A DNA stretch of 64,000 nt from Brevibacterium sp. (lineage in GTDB: Bacteria > Actinomycetota > Actinomycetes > Actinomycetales > Brevibacteriaceae). A model generated the notes under the pieces. That model had not been told where the DNA came from and ran no database searches. It saw only the letters and a list, made by a program, of their open reading frames with translations. Location: positions 218,853 through 282,852 of the forward strand of contig NZ_JAPSIB010000001.1 of assembly GCF_031179145.1 (NCBI RefSeq), in the 5' to 3' direction. Positions 47,496 through 55,800 of this stretch are shown here, piece after piece; position 1 is the stretch's first letter, and the number at the start of each line of letters is the position of its first letter. A program made the position numbers and the translations under genes.

Positions 47496-47703
47496 GAATC
47501 GCCGCGCCGGGCACTGTCTGCCTTGGCCGACTCGGCCGGCGAAGTGCCCTCCGTCGACACAGCCGCACCGTGGGTTCTGCGGGCGAGGCTAGACGGGACG
47601 GAATCCGCTGCACACGAGCCGCATCTGTGCCCAGGATGATGTCGGTGATGTATGCGCCATCCGCCCACCGAGCGACGTGTCAACAGGAGTGTCAGCAGGC
47701 GTG
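47496..47703. other. Convergent intergenic region without a recognisable gene
   Basis: About 200 bp between the LMF-like gene and the DsrE-like gene. I see no coding frame with family features and no strong hairpin. Near its right end GTGTCA occurs three times at a 12-bp spacing (47677, 47689, 47701), of unknown meaning. Confidence 0.5.
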
Positions 47704-48069
47704 TCAGTAACTGAACGTGTTGGCCGGCTCATCACCGATCCACCCCCACATCGGTATCGTGCCGCCGAGTTCCGCGGCGGCGAGGAGGTCGTCCTTGTCC
47801 AAGTGCTTGGCGTCGAAGCAGATTGGGCAGACCATGAAGCGTCCGCCGGCGTCGACGTACCTGCGGACCAGGTCTTCCAGGGGAGGGCACCCTGCGCATG
47901 CCGTGCCCCTGGCGACGCCGCCGATGACCAGGCGCACCGCCTCCTTGGTGAGGAACATCAGGGTGGGGCGCTCCGTCTCGGCGGATCCGACGGCGACGAG
48001 GAAGGCCACGGTGACCTTCTCGGCGTCCTCGAGTCCGGTGCTGAGGCTGATGACTGTCTTGGTTTTCAT
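47704..48069 (-). CDS. DsrE/DsrF-like family protein
   Basis: A 121-residue protein of the DsrE-like fold: an opening strand KTVISLSTGLEDAEKVTVAFLVAVGSAE, then LMFLTKEAVRLVIGG, and the cysteine segments ACAGCPPLEDL and MVCPICFDAK. DsrE-type proteins carry or reduce sulfur; cysteines at these positions allow such chemistry, but no partner sulfur genes are near. ATG 48067-48069 follows GAAGGAG. An 18-bp palindrome lies 50 bp upstream (48119-48136), the same as before the DUF4242-like gene, so both probably answer to one regulator. Confidence 0.85.
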   Translation of the reverse strand: MKTKTVISLSTGLEDAEKVTVAFLVAVGSAETERPTLMFLTKEAVRLVIGGVARGTACAGCPPLEDLVRRYVDAGGRFMVCPICFDAKHLDKDDLLAAAELGGTIPMWGWIGDEPANTFSY

Positions 48070-48080
48070 GTCGGCTCCTT

Positions 48081-48136
48081 CGTTGAACGCAACGTTAGGC
48101 GTTCGGGAGCCCCCGATCATGGGGCAGCTGCCCCAT
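48081..48136 (-). promoter_or_regulatory. Operator palindrome and promoter of the DsrE-like gene
   Basis: ATGGGGCAGCTGCCCCAT (48119-48136) is a perfect palindrome. On the minus strand it is followed after 21 bases by TAACGT, a possible -10, which puts the palindrome over the -35 position as for an activator. It coincides with the last codons (Asp-Gly-Ala-Ala-Ala-Pro-stop) of the upstream HD/LuxR gene. Confidence 0.65.
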
Positions 48137-49700
48137 CTTCCGCGCTGCCGGCGATGCCGTGCTGAAGAGCGAACAGGGCAGCGCCCGTGCGGTTGCTCAC
48201 CCCCGCCTTGAGGTAGATGTGCTCGAGGTGGTTCCGCACGGTCTTGGCGCTGATGACCAGGCGCCGTGCGATCTCGGTGCTCGTGAAGCCGCGCGCGAAG
48301 AGGCCAAGGACCTCCACCTCACGAGCGGTGAGACCGGCGGGCCCGGGGGAGCGGCGGCCCTGCTGGTGTCCGGAGACGGCCAGGACGGCGTCGACGGCCG
48401 TGGCGTCGAGCCGGCCCGCACGGACTTCGGAGCGGAGCCGGGCGGCTGCCTGCTCCGTCGCCAGCGCAGGGCGATGGGGTCGGTGCTCAAGGGATTCCCG
48501 GTAGCTGTCCGCAGCGGCCAGGATGCGCTGCGTCATCGGCAGGGCCGAGCCGCCGATGCCCCGGGGGTAGCCCGACCCGTCGAGGCGTTCCCGGTGGTTG
48601 CCGGCGACGGCGGCCACAGTCTCCAGCCCGCGGACCCGGTTGAGGATGCGCCCGGTCAGGTAGGGGTAGAGCCGGATCCGCTCCCGGTCCGACTCGGTGA
48701 GCGGGCCCTGCTTCTCCCACACCGAGTTGGGCACGCCCATGCGTCCGAGATCGTGCACCAGAGCCGCCTGTCGAACCAGGTCCACGTCCTCTCCCGTGAG
48801 ACCCACGTGCACTGCCGCGGCGGCAGCCGTCTCGGCCACCGTTCGTGAGTGCCCCGCGGTGAAGGGGCATTTGAGATCGGCGAAGTCGCCGATGGCCCCG
48901 AGCAGCGAATCGAGTTCTCCGCCGTGCAGCACCACGTCGCCGTCGGGCGCCAGATCGAGCGCCGTCGCCCAGACATCCTGGTCGGGGAGTGCGTCGATCC
49001 GATCCCGGCACCGGGACAACGCCTCCACCAGCGAAGGGTCGAACTGCCTGCCGCTGCGCTCCCTGGTCATGGCAAGGGCGCCGGACACGCCGTACATGCG
49101 CAGGTGCACCTCGCACGTCTCCGCCAGTTGGACCACACGCGTCGCGAGCGGAATCTCATCGCGGCTCCGTGCCGCGGGCAGGCCGTTGCCGTCCCAGCGT
49201 TCGAACGCGCACTCGACGGCCTCGCCGACTGCCCGTTCCAAACCGATGCGCTCGGTCATCAGGCCCGCTGAGAGGCAGTGCGAGTGGATCAGGGCTGCCA
49301 TCCGCGCCTGAGGGGCGAGCAGCAGGGAGAGCCGCTTCTGCGTTCGCCGGGGCAGCGGATCATTGGAACCGGTGCGTCTCAGGAGGTATTTCATGTACGC
49401 CGGACCGGACCAGTCGAGCTGATAGCTGTCCCTGCGCATGGCCAGATCATCGCCGAACCAGCGGCTGAACTCGTGCGAGTCCGCATGGCAGCCGATCCAC
49501 AGCACCAGGTTCGTGTAGTAGATCGTGGTCCGCTGCTCCTCGGTGAGGTCGAGCTCCTCGGCCAGGATGGCCGCCAGCAGCGACGACCTCAGCATGTGCT
49601 CCATCGGCAGCCCCAGTCCGAGGTCAATGGCGATCGAGAGCGCGGCCAGCACCTCAGCCCTGCGTGCGCCCGCGCCCCGCCCATCGGTCTGCCGCTGCAT
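48117..49700 (-). CDS. HD-GYP-like phosphohydrolase with LuxR-type DNA-binding domain
   Basis: A 527-residue protein. The N-terminal part has a degenerate HD-type helical region (LRSSLLAAILAEELDLTEEQ; ERWDGNGLP at about 174-182). The middle carries an HD domain with HD-GYP features: KCPFTAGHSRTVAE, VHDLGRMGVPNSVWEK (HD at about 315-316) and NHRERLDGSGYPRG (about 365-378). The C-terminus is a LuxR/NarL helix-turn-helix (LTAREVEVLGLFARGFTSTEIARRLVISAKTVRNHLEHIY, about 454-493). It likely senses or turns over a small ligand and binds DNA. Its neighbours on both sides share one palindrome. ATG 49698-49700 has CATACT six bases upstream, a leaderless-type start. Confidence 0.88.
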   Translation of the reverse strand: MQRQTDGRGAGARRAEVLAALSIAIDLGLGLPMEHMLRSSLLAAILAEELDLTEEQRTTIYYTNLVLWIGCHADSHEFSRWFGDDLAMRRDSYQLDWSGPAYMKYLLRRTGSNDPLPRRTQKRLSLLLAPQARMAALIHSHCLSAGLMTERIGLERAVGEAVECAFERWDGNGLPAARSRDEIPLATRVVQLAETCEVHLRMYGVSGALAMTRERSGRQFDPSLVEALSRCRDRIDALPDQDVWATALDLAPDGDVVLHGGELDSLLGAIGDFADLKCPFTAGHSRTVAETAAAAAVHVGLTGEDVDLVRQAALVHDLGRMGVPNSVWEKQGPLTESDRERIRLYPYLTGRILNRVRGLETVAAVAGNHRERLDGSGYPRGIGGSALPMTQRILAAADSYRESLEHRPHRPALATEQAAARLRSEVRAGRLDATAVDAVLAVSGHQQGRRSPGPAGLTAREVEVLGLFARGFTSTEIARRLVISAKTVRNHLEHIYLKAGVSNRTGAALFALQHGIAGSAEDGAAAP

Positions 49701-49758
49701 GCTGAAAGTATGGCACGCGCCCGTCCGAGGCACACCACTTCTTTTTCTTTGCCCTCGA

Positions 49759-49779
49759 TGTTCGGCACGACGCCGAACA
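49759..49779. promoter_or_regulatory. Inverted repeat upstream of the HD/LuxR gene
   Basis: TGTTCGGC (49759-49766) and GCCGAACA (49772-49779) form a perfect inverted repeat with a 5-base spacer, about 60 bases before the HD/LuxR ATG. It could be an operator or a weak terminator for the gene upstream; no T-tract follows on the minus strand. Confidence 0.35.
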
Positions 49780-49873
49780 GGACTCTGACCCGGGGCGGCC
49801 TCACCGCCGGCGCGGCGCGGCCGCGTCGATGCCGGCGCTCAATGAGGCCGTCCCCGCGTCAGGGTCTCTCCGA

Positions 49874-50122
49874 TCACACGTTGATGGGCACCTCGTAGAC
49901 GTTGTCCGCGGGGTGCCCGGTCCTTTCGTGGATCCGCTGCACCGCTTCGGCCGTCGGTGCCTCGGACAGGCAGAACACTGTGCCGCTGACGGGGTCGGCC
50001 CAGGCGCGCTCGAAGCTCACTCCCTCCTCGTCTTGGATTGCCAGGTCGGCGCTGTGAGCCTGCGCCAGCATTTCAGTGGTGATTCCTGTCATGCCGCTGT
50101 GGACATCCATGAACTTGGACAT
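49874..50122 (-). CDS. DUF4242-like small protein (nickel-binding SCO4226 type)
   Basis: An 82-residue protein resembling the DUF4242 family, whose streptomycete member SCO4226 binds nickel. It starts MSKFMDVHSGMTGITTEMLAQAH, with conserved segments GVSFERAWADPVSGTVFCLSEAPTAEAVQRIHERTGHPADNVYEV in two strand-helix repeats. The family is built like small ferredoxin-fold sensors; the function is unknown. ATG 50120-50122 is preceded by GAAGGGG. The shared 18-bp palindrome lies 75 bp upstream. Confidence 0.85.
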   Translation of the reverse strand: MSKFMDVHSGMTGITTEMLAQAHSADLAIQDEEGVSFERAWADPVSGTVFCLSEAPTAEAVQRIHERTGHPADNVYEVPINV

Positions 50123-50169
50123 CGGATCCCCTTCCCGAGAACCTTGCTGTGAGGAAACTGGTGATTTCG

Positions 50170-50214
50170 AGCATGACGCAATGACCGCCCTGGCGCATGG
50201 GGCAAGTGCCCCAT
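50170..50214 (-). promoter_or_regulatory. Operator palindrome and promoter of the DUF4242-like gene
   Basis: ATGGGGCAAGTGCCCCAT (50197-50214) has the same 8-base half-sites as the palindrome at 48119-48136, differing only in the two central bases. A CATGCT hexamer begins 21 bases after it on the minus strand, the same spacing as in front of the DsrE-like gene. Confidence 0.6.
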
Positions 50215-50449
50215 TCTGAGGAACGCAGCTGAGGAACCCGACCGAAGAACCAGGGCGAGGGATTTCGGCGAGGCGGGAGAGCGTCGTGTCGGTGCCGATC
50301 CCTAGGGTGAGGATCGGTCGAGGGGCGACGAACGAAGCGGGTCCGAGCGCGTGTGCGCGGGTCGCGGATCTGACCTGCGGGATTATCCTGCATCGAGGTG
50401 CGGATCGGAGCCGCGACACGCCCGAGAATCCGCAATCACCTCTTGAATC
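50215..50449. other. Intergenic region between the DUF4242-like gene and the mutasome operon
   Basis: I see no gene here. The only structure is a 7-bp stem CCGATCC (50295-50301) with GGATCGG (50311-50317). Short open frames exist but lack any family feature or ribosome-binding site. Confidence 0.5.
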
Positions 50450-50484
50450 TTGCCAATTTCGAACACTAGTTCGATAATGGAGAC
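50450..50484 (+). promoter_or_regulatory. LexA-controlled promoter of imuA'-imuB-dnaE2
   Basis: TTGCCA (50450-50455) and GATAAT (50473-50478) are 17 bp apart. Between and into the -10 lies TCGAACACTAGTTCGA (50459-50474), an exact match to the actinobacterial SOS box TCGAAC-N4-GTTCGA. LexA bound there would cover the promoter. The -10 ends six bases before ATG 50485, so the message is probably leaderless. Confidence 0.93.
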
Positions 50485-51156
50485 ATGTCTGCAGTGCCAC
50501 TCGTCGAACAGCTCAGCCGGGAGATGGGGATCTCCACGGCCACGGCTCTGTTCCATGGACACGCACCCAGACCAGTGCACCCGGTGCTGGCGCCGCTGTT
50601 CCGCCGCGGTGGTCTGCCCCGAGGTGAGATCGTGACCATGACGGGTTCCCAATCGCTGAGCTGCGCGCTCGCCACCATCGCCGAGGCGACCAAGGAGCAG
50701 AAGTGGTGTGCCGGGATCGGACTCGGTGAGCCGGCTGTGTCCTCCATCGCGGATCTCGGGGTCGACCTCGACCACTTCGTCAATGTCGTCACACCCGCCC
50801 AGGATTGGCTGCGGGTCGCCTCCATCCTCATCGAATCCTTCGACATCCTCGTCGTCGACCCCGGGTATCTGCCCAGCGCGGGGGAGCAGGCACGTCTGCT
50901 GGCGAAGGTGCGCGAACGCAGGGTCAGCTTCATCAGCCTGGCACCGGCCAAAGGGAGCACGGAGCAGATCGAGATCACGGACACCCAGTGGTCGGGCACC
51001 GAGCACGGCCAGGGTCGACTGCGTTCCTGCCAGGTCGTCGCCCGTTCTCAGACCGGGGTCCATCGCTTCCTGCTGCCCGGTCCCGACGGCACTCCCACCG
51101 AGGTGCCCGCTTCCGTGCCCGAGCGGATGAAACCGGTGATCCGCAGTGTCAGCTGA
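50485..51156 (+). CDS. imuA': ImuA', accessory protein of the mutasome
   Basis: A 223-residue RecA-like fold protein, the actinobacterial ImuA' that works with ImuB and DnaE2 in DNA damage-induced mutagenesis. The RecA-type order is recognisable (HPVLAPLFRRGGLPRGEIVTMTG, then LVVDPGYLPSAGEQARLLAKVRER), but the P-loop is degenerate (TGSQSLS in place of GxxGxGKT), so it probably does not hydrolyse ATP. ATG 50485 follows the LexA-controlled promoter directly. It overlaps imuB by 11 bases. Confidence 0.88.
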   Translation: MSAVPLVEQLSREMGISTATALFHGHAPRPVHPVLAPLFRRGGLPRGEIVTMTGSQSLSCALATIAEATKEQKWCAGIGLGEPAVSSIADLGVDLDHFVNVVTPAQDWLRVASILIESFDILVVDPGYLPSAGEQARLLAKVRERRVSFISLAPAKGSTEQIEITDTQWSGTEHGQGRLRSCQVVARSQTGVHRFLLPGPDGTPTEVPASVPERMKPVIRSVS

Positions 51157-52840
51157 CCCCGCACTCGAACTGCCCCTGCCCGGCCGGGTCGAAACCGGCC
51201 GGGTCGAAACTGAACGGTCCCTGGTCCTCACGGTTCCCGACTGGTCGGCGGTGGCAGCCGCGGCCGAACACGATCTCGATCCCCGCACCCCGGTGGTCGT
51301 CCTCCACGGAGGCAGAGTGATCGCCGCCGACGCCTTCGCCCGATCCGCCGGCGTCATCCTGGGCATCAGCAAGCGGGCGGCCCAGCTGCGCTGCCCCGAG
51401 GCCCGGGTGGTGGTCTGGGACGAAGAGGTGGACAATCGGCACTTCTCCGCCGGGGTGAGCGCCCTGGAGGAGCTCGTCGCCCGCTTCACCCTGCTCAGCC
51501 CGGGCACGCTCACGATTCCCCTCGGCTCACTCCGGCACGGCTACGCGGATGAGCCGAGCGCGGTCGAGGCCCTGATCTCCTCTTTCGTGTCCGCGACCGG
51601 GTGGGAGTTCTTCCCCGGCATCGCCGACACGGTCTTCGCCGCGGTGCTCGCCGCCAGGCAGGCCAGGCGAGTCGAGCCGGGGGAGACGCGGCAGTTCCTG
51701 GCCGCTCAGCCGATCCATGCCCTCGAATACGCCGGGGCCGAGTATGCCGAGCTCATCGACGTCTTCGGCCACCTGGGTCTGCGGACCCTGGGCGACCTGG
51801 CGGCCCTCGACGCCAAGGACGTCAACTCGCGGTTCGGCGAGCTGGGCAGGCGCGCCCACGGTCTGGCCACCGGCCGTGGTCGGACAGCTGTGGACGACCA
51901 TGTCCGGAGCGAGCAGTTCGGAGTCGAGGTCGGCCTGGACACTCCGACCACCCGCAGCGACACCTTGAGCTTCCTCACCCGCCAGCTCGCCACCGAGCTG
52001 CTGACCAAGGTGCGCCGGCACAGCCTCGTGTGCACGCAGATCACGATCGAACTCAGCGCCGTCGGCGGTCAGTCCTCGACGCGGACCTGGCGGATCGATG
52101 ACATGAATGAGACGAGCATCGCCGACCGTCTGCGCTGGCAGGCCGAGGGGTGGCTGGCCGGCAGCGCGGGCGGGTCCAAGTCGGGCGGGTCCAAGTCGGG
52201 CGGAGCCAGGTCGGGCGGGGCCGGGCGTCGGAATGCCGAGGCGGGGGATCTGCCCGACCCCGGTCCCGATCCGGAGGACTTCTCCGAGGAGGGCATCATC
52301 GCCCTGAGTCTCGTCGCCGCCGAGTTGACCACCGCCATCGGCGCCACCAAGAGCCTCTTCGATGAGAACACCGGCCAGGTCACCCACACTCTCGAACGGC
52401 TGCAGGGCCTGTTCGGCCCCGACGCAGTGCTGGTCCCGGGACTCCAGGGCGGGTGGGATCCGGCCGAAACGAACCTGTGGACGCCATGGCAGCAGACCGC
52501 GACGCCCGCGCGCAACCCTCGCGCGCCCTGGCCCGGGGCGCTGAGCGCACCTCGGCCCACCACCGTCGAGCACCTGCCCGTCGATGTGCTCACCGCGGAC
52601 GGCCATCCGGTGGGAGCCCGCCCGGCAGGTCTCGAAGCCGAACCCCGCACGATTCGCTTCCCGGTCGGAGGCGCCGAGGCGATCGCCGACTACTCCGGCT
52701 CCTGGCCCATCGAATCGGGCTGGTGGGACCCTGCGCACTCCACCTACCGGACTCGGCTCCAGGTCGTCACCGAATCCGGCCGGGCCCTGCTGCTGAGCAA
52801 GGAGAACGGTCAGTGGTACGTCACGGGACGGTACTGCTGA
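51146..52840 (+). CDS. imuB: ImuB, catalytically inactive Y-family polymerase-like adaptor
   Basis: A 564-residue Y-family homologue. Where active enzymes have the metal-binding DxD and SxDE motifs, this one reads LTVPDWSAVAAAAEH and LSPGTLTIPLGSL, so the catalytic acids are largely missing, as expected for ImuB. It serves as the hub linking DnaE2 to the sliding clamp and ImuA'. Two repetitive stretches stand out: GRVETGRVETERS near residue 12 and GGSKSGGSKSGGARSGG at about 344-360, both from short in-frame DNA repeats. I did not recognise a clear clamp-binding motif. The stop overlaps dnaE2 as TGATG. Confidence 0.92.
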   Translation: MSADPALELPLPGRVETGRVETERSLVLTVPDWSAVAAAAEHDLDPRTPVVVLHGGRVIAADAFARSAGVILGISKRAAQLRCPEARVVVWDEEVDNRHFSAGVSALEELVARFTLLSPGTLTIPLGSLRHGYADEPSAVEALISSFVSATGWEFFPGIADTVFAAVLAARQARRVEPGETRQFLAAQPIHALEYAGAEYAELIDVFGHLGLRTLGDLAALDAKDVNSRFGELGRRAHGLATGRGRTAVDDHVRSEQFGVEVGLDTPTTRSDTLSFLTRQLATELLTKVRRHSLVCTQITIELSAVGGQSSTRTWRIDDMNETSIADRLRWQAEGWLAGSAGGSKSGGSKSGGARSGGAGRRNAEAGDLPDPGPDPEDFSEEGIIALSLVAAELTTAIGATKSLFDENTGQVTHTLERLQGLFGPDAVLVPGLQGGWDPAETNLWTPWQQTATPARNPRAPWPGALSAPRPTTVEHLPVDVLTADGHPVGARPAGLEAEPRTIRFPVGGAEAIADYSGSWPIESGWWDPAHSTYRTRLQVVTESGRALLLSKENGQWYVTGRYC

Positions 52841-55800
52841 TGGGCTTCTCGAATCCCCGCACTCCCTGGTCACAGCTGGCCAAACGGTTGGAGGGCAAGC
52901 GTGCGGCGGTCGACGAGCACGCCGAGGGCTCCGATGCGCCCGCGTTCTCCCGTCCGGACCGCTACCGGGTCTCCGTCGGACCCGGAGGCTCCGACGGCTC
53001 CGACCGCTATTCGCAACCCCAGCCGGAGCCCGGACCCCAGGCCGCACCGGAGCTCCACCCGCAATCCCCACCCGAGCCACAACCCGAACCTCAACCTCAG
53101 CCCGAATCCCAACCCGCGCCCCCACCCGGGCAGCGCGGGCCGCTCCTGCGCACCGCGACCCAGCCCTGGGCGGAGCTGCACGTGCACTCCCAGTTCAGCT
53201 TCCTCGACGGGGCCTCCGACCCCGAGGAGCTCGTCGCCGCGGGAGTGGCCGCGGGGCTGTCGTCCCTGGCGCTGACGGACCACAACGGCCTCTACGGTGC
53301 GGTCCGGTTCGCCCATGCCGCCGCCGAGGTGGGCCTGCCCACCGTCTACGGCGCGGAGCTGTCCCTGGGCCTTGAGGAGAAGATCCCCGGACAGACGGAT
53401 CCCGACGCGACCCACCTGCTCGTCCTCGCCCACGGTCGGACCGGCTACCACCGTCTCTCGGCGGCCATCACGAAGGCGAACCTGCGCGGGGAGAAGAACC
53501 GTCCCGTCTTCGACCTCGAGGAGCTCGCCGCCATGAGCGGGGACTGGATGATCCTCACCGGCTGTCGCAAGGGTCCGCTGCGACAGGCCCTGGACGAACC
53601 CGACGGGGGGCTCGGCGCCCTGCGGAAGCTCATCGCCCTGTTCGGGCAGGAGAGGGTCGCGGTCGAACTCAGCCGGGACGGAACTCCGGACGACGACGAG
53701 AGGCTGCGTCACCTCGGCGAGCTGGCAGACCGCACCGGTCTGCCGGTCGTCGCGAGCAATTCCGTCCACTTCGCGACCCGAGCCCAGTGGAGGTCGGCGC
53801 AGGTGAGAGCCTCCATCCGGTCCCGTCTGCCCCTGGACGAACTGGCCGGCTGGCTGCCGGCGACGGCGACCGCACGGATCCACACAGGCGAGGAGATGGC
53901 TGCGCGGTTCCCCCGGCAGGCCCTGGAGAACGCGGTGCGGATCGGGGCCGAGTGCGCCTTCGAGCTGCAATCGGCGCGACCCGAGCTGCCGCGTTCCCCC
54001 AGGCCCGATGACCGGGGAGCCGAGGAATACCTGCGCGCGCTCGTCACCGCATGCGGAACCCGCCGCTACGGCACCCGGGCGGAGAACCCCAGGGCATGGG
54101 CGCAGCTCGACCGGGAGATGGACATGATCGCGGAGCTCGGCTTCTGCGGCTACTTCCTCATCGTCCACGACATCGCCGACTTCTGCCATCAGGAGAACAT
54201 CTTCTGCCAGGGGCGGGGATCGGCGGCGAACTCCGCCGTCTGCTACGTCCTCGACATCACCGCCGTCGACGCGGTCAAGCACGGTCTCCTCTTCGACCGG
54301 TTCCTGTCCCCGGACCGCAAGGGGTACCCCGACATCGACATCGACATCGAATCGAACCGGCGCGAGGAGGTCATCCAGTACGTCTACGACCACTTCGGCC
54401 GGGAGCGGGCCGCTCAGGTCGCGAACATCATCACCTACCGGGCGAAGTCGGCGATCCGCGACGCCGCGCACAGCCTCGGCTACGAACCCGGCCAGCAGGA
54501 CGCGTTCTCCAAGACGAGCAACCGCTGGTCGACCCTGCCGGATCCGGCCGAGTCGGAGGTTCCGGCCCCGGTCCTCGACGTCGCCGCCGACCTCCTCGGC
54601 TCACCGCGGCACCTCGGCATCCACTCGGGCGGGATGATCCTCGCCGACCGACCCATCGGCGAGGTGGTGCCGATCGAGAAGGCCACCATGCCCGGCCGCA
54701 CCGTCGTCCAATGGGACAAGGACGACTGCGCGGCCATGGACCTCGTCAAGTTCGACCTGCTCGGCCTGGGCATGCTCACGGCCCTGCACGAGATGGTCGA
54801 CCTCGTCCACCGGCACACGGGCGAGCGCATCGACCGGGCGACGATCGACGATGAGGACGCCGAGGTGTACGAGATGCTCTGCCGGGCCGACGCCGTGGGC
54901 GTGTTCCAGGTTGAATCCCGTGCCCAGCTCGCGACCCTGCCCCGGCTCAAGCCGAGGACGTTCTACGACCTGGCCGTGCAGGTCGCCCTGATCCGGCCCG
55001 GTCCCATCCAGGGCGGGTCCGTCCACCCCTACATCCGCCGGCGGCAGGGCCTGGACGAGGTCGAGTACCTCCACCCGCTGCTGGAGAAGTCCCTGGCCAA
55101 AACCTGCGGAGTGCCGCTGTTCCAGGAGCAACTGATGCAGATGGCCATCGACGTGGGCGGCTTCACCGGTGCCGACGCCGATCAGCTGCGGCAGGCGATG
55201 GGAGCCCGGCGCTCCTCGAAGCGGATGGCCGAACTCGCCGAGAAGTTCCGGGCCGGGGCCCGATCGAAGGGCGTCGACGAGGAGACCGCGGAGTCGATCT
55301 TCGCCACCATCGCGGCCTTCGCGAACTACGGGTTCCCCGAATCCCACGCGATCAGCTTCGCGAACCTCGTTTACCAGTCGGCCTGGTTCAAGCACCACCA
55401 CCATGCGGCTTTCACCGCCGGTCTGCTGCGCAGCCAGCCGATGGGCTTCTACTCCCCGCAGTCACTCATCGCCGACGCCCGCCGACACCGGGTGCCGGTG
55501 CTGCCGGTCGACATCCAGGCCTCGCAGGCGCAGACCGATCTCGAACGCGTCGAGACGGGTCAGCTGGGGATCCGGCTCGGTCTCGATACGGTCGCGCACG
55601 TCGGCACGAGCGCCGCGGCGATCGTGGCCGAACGGGAGCACGGACCCTTCGCCTCGGTCGCGGACCTGGCCGAACGCACCGGGATCGGCAAACAGGCGCT
55701 CGAGTCGCTGGCCACCGCCGGGGCGCTGGCCGGGTTCGACCTCGACCGCAGGCAGGCGCTGTGGGTGGCCGGGGGAGTCGCAGGAGCGCACCCGGGCGTG

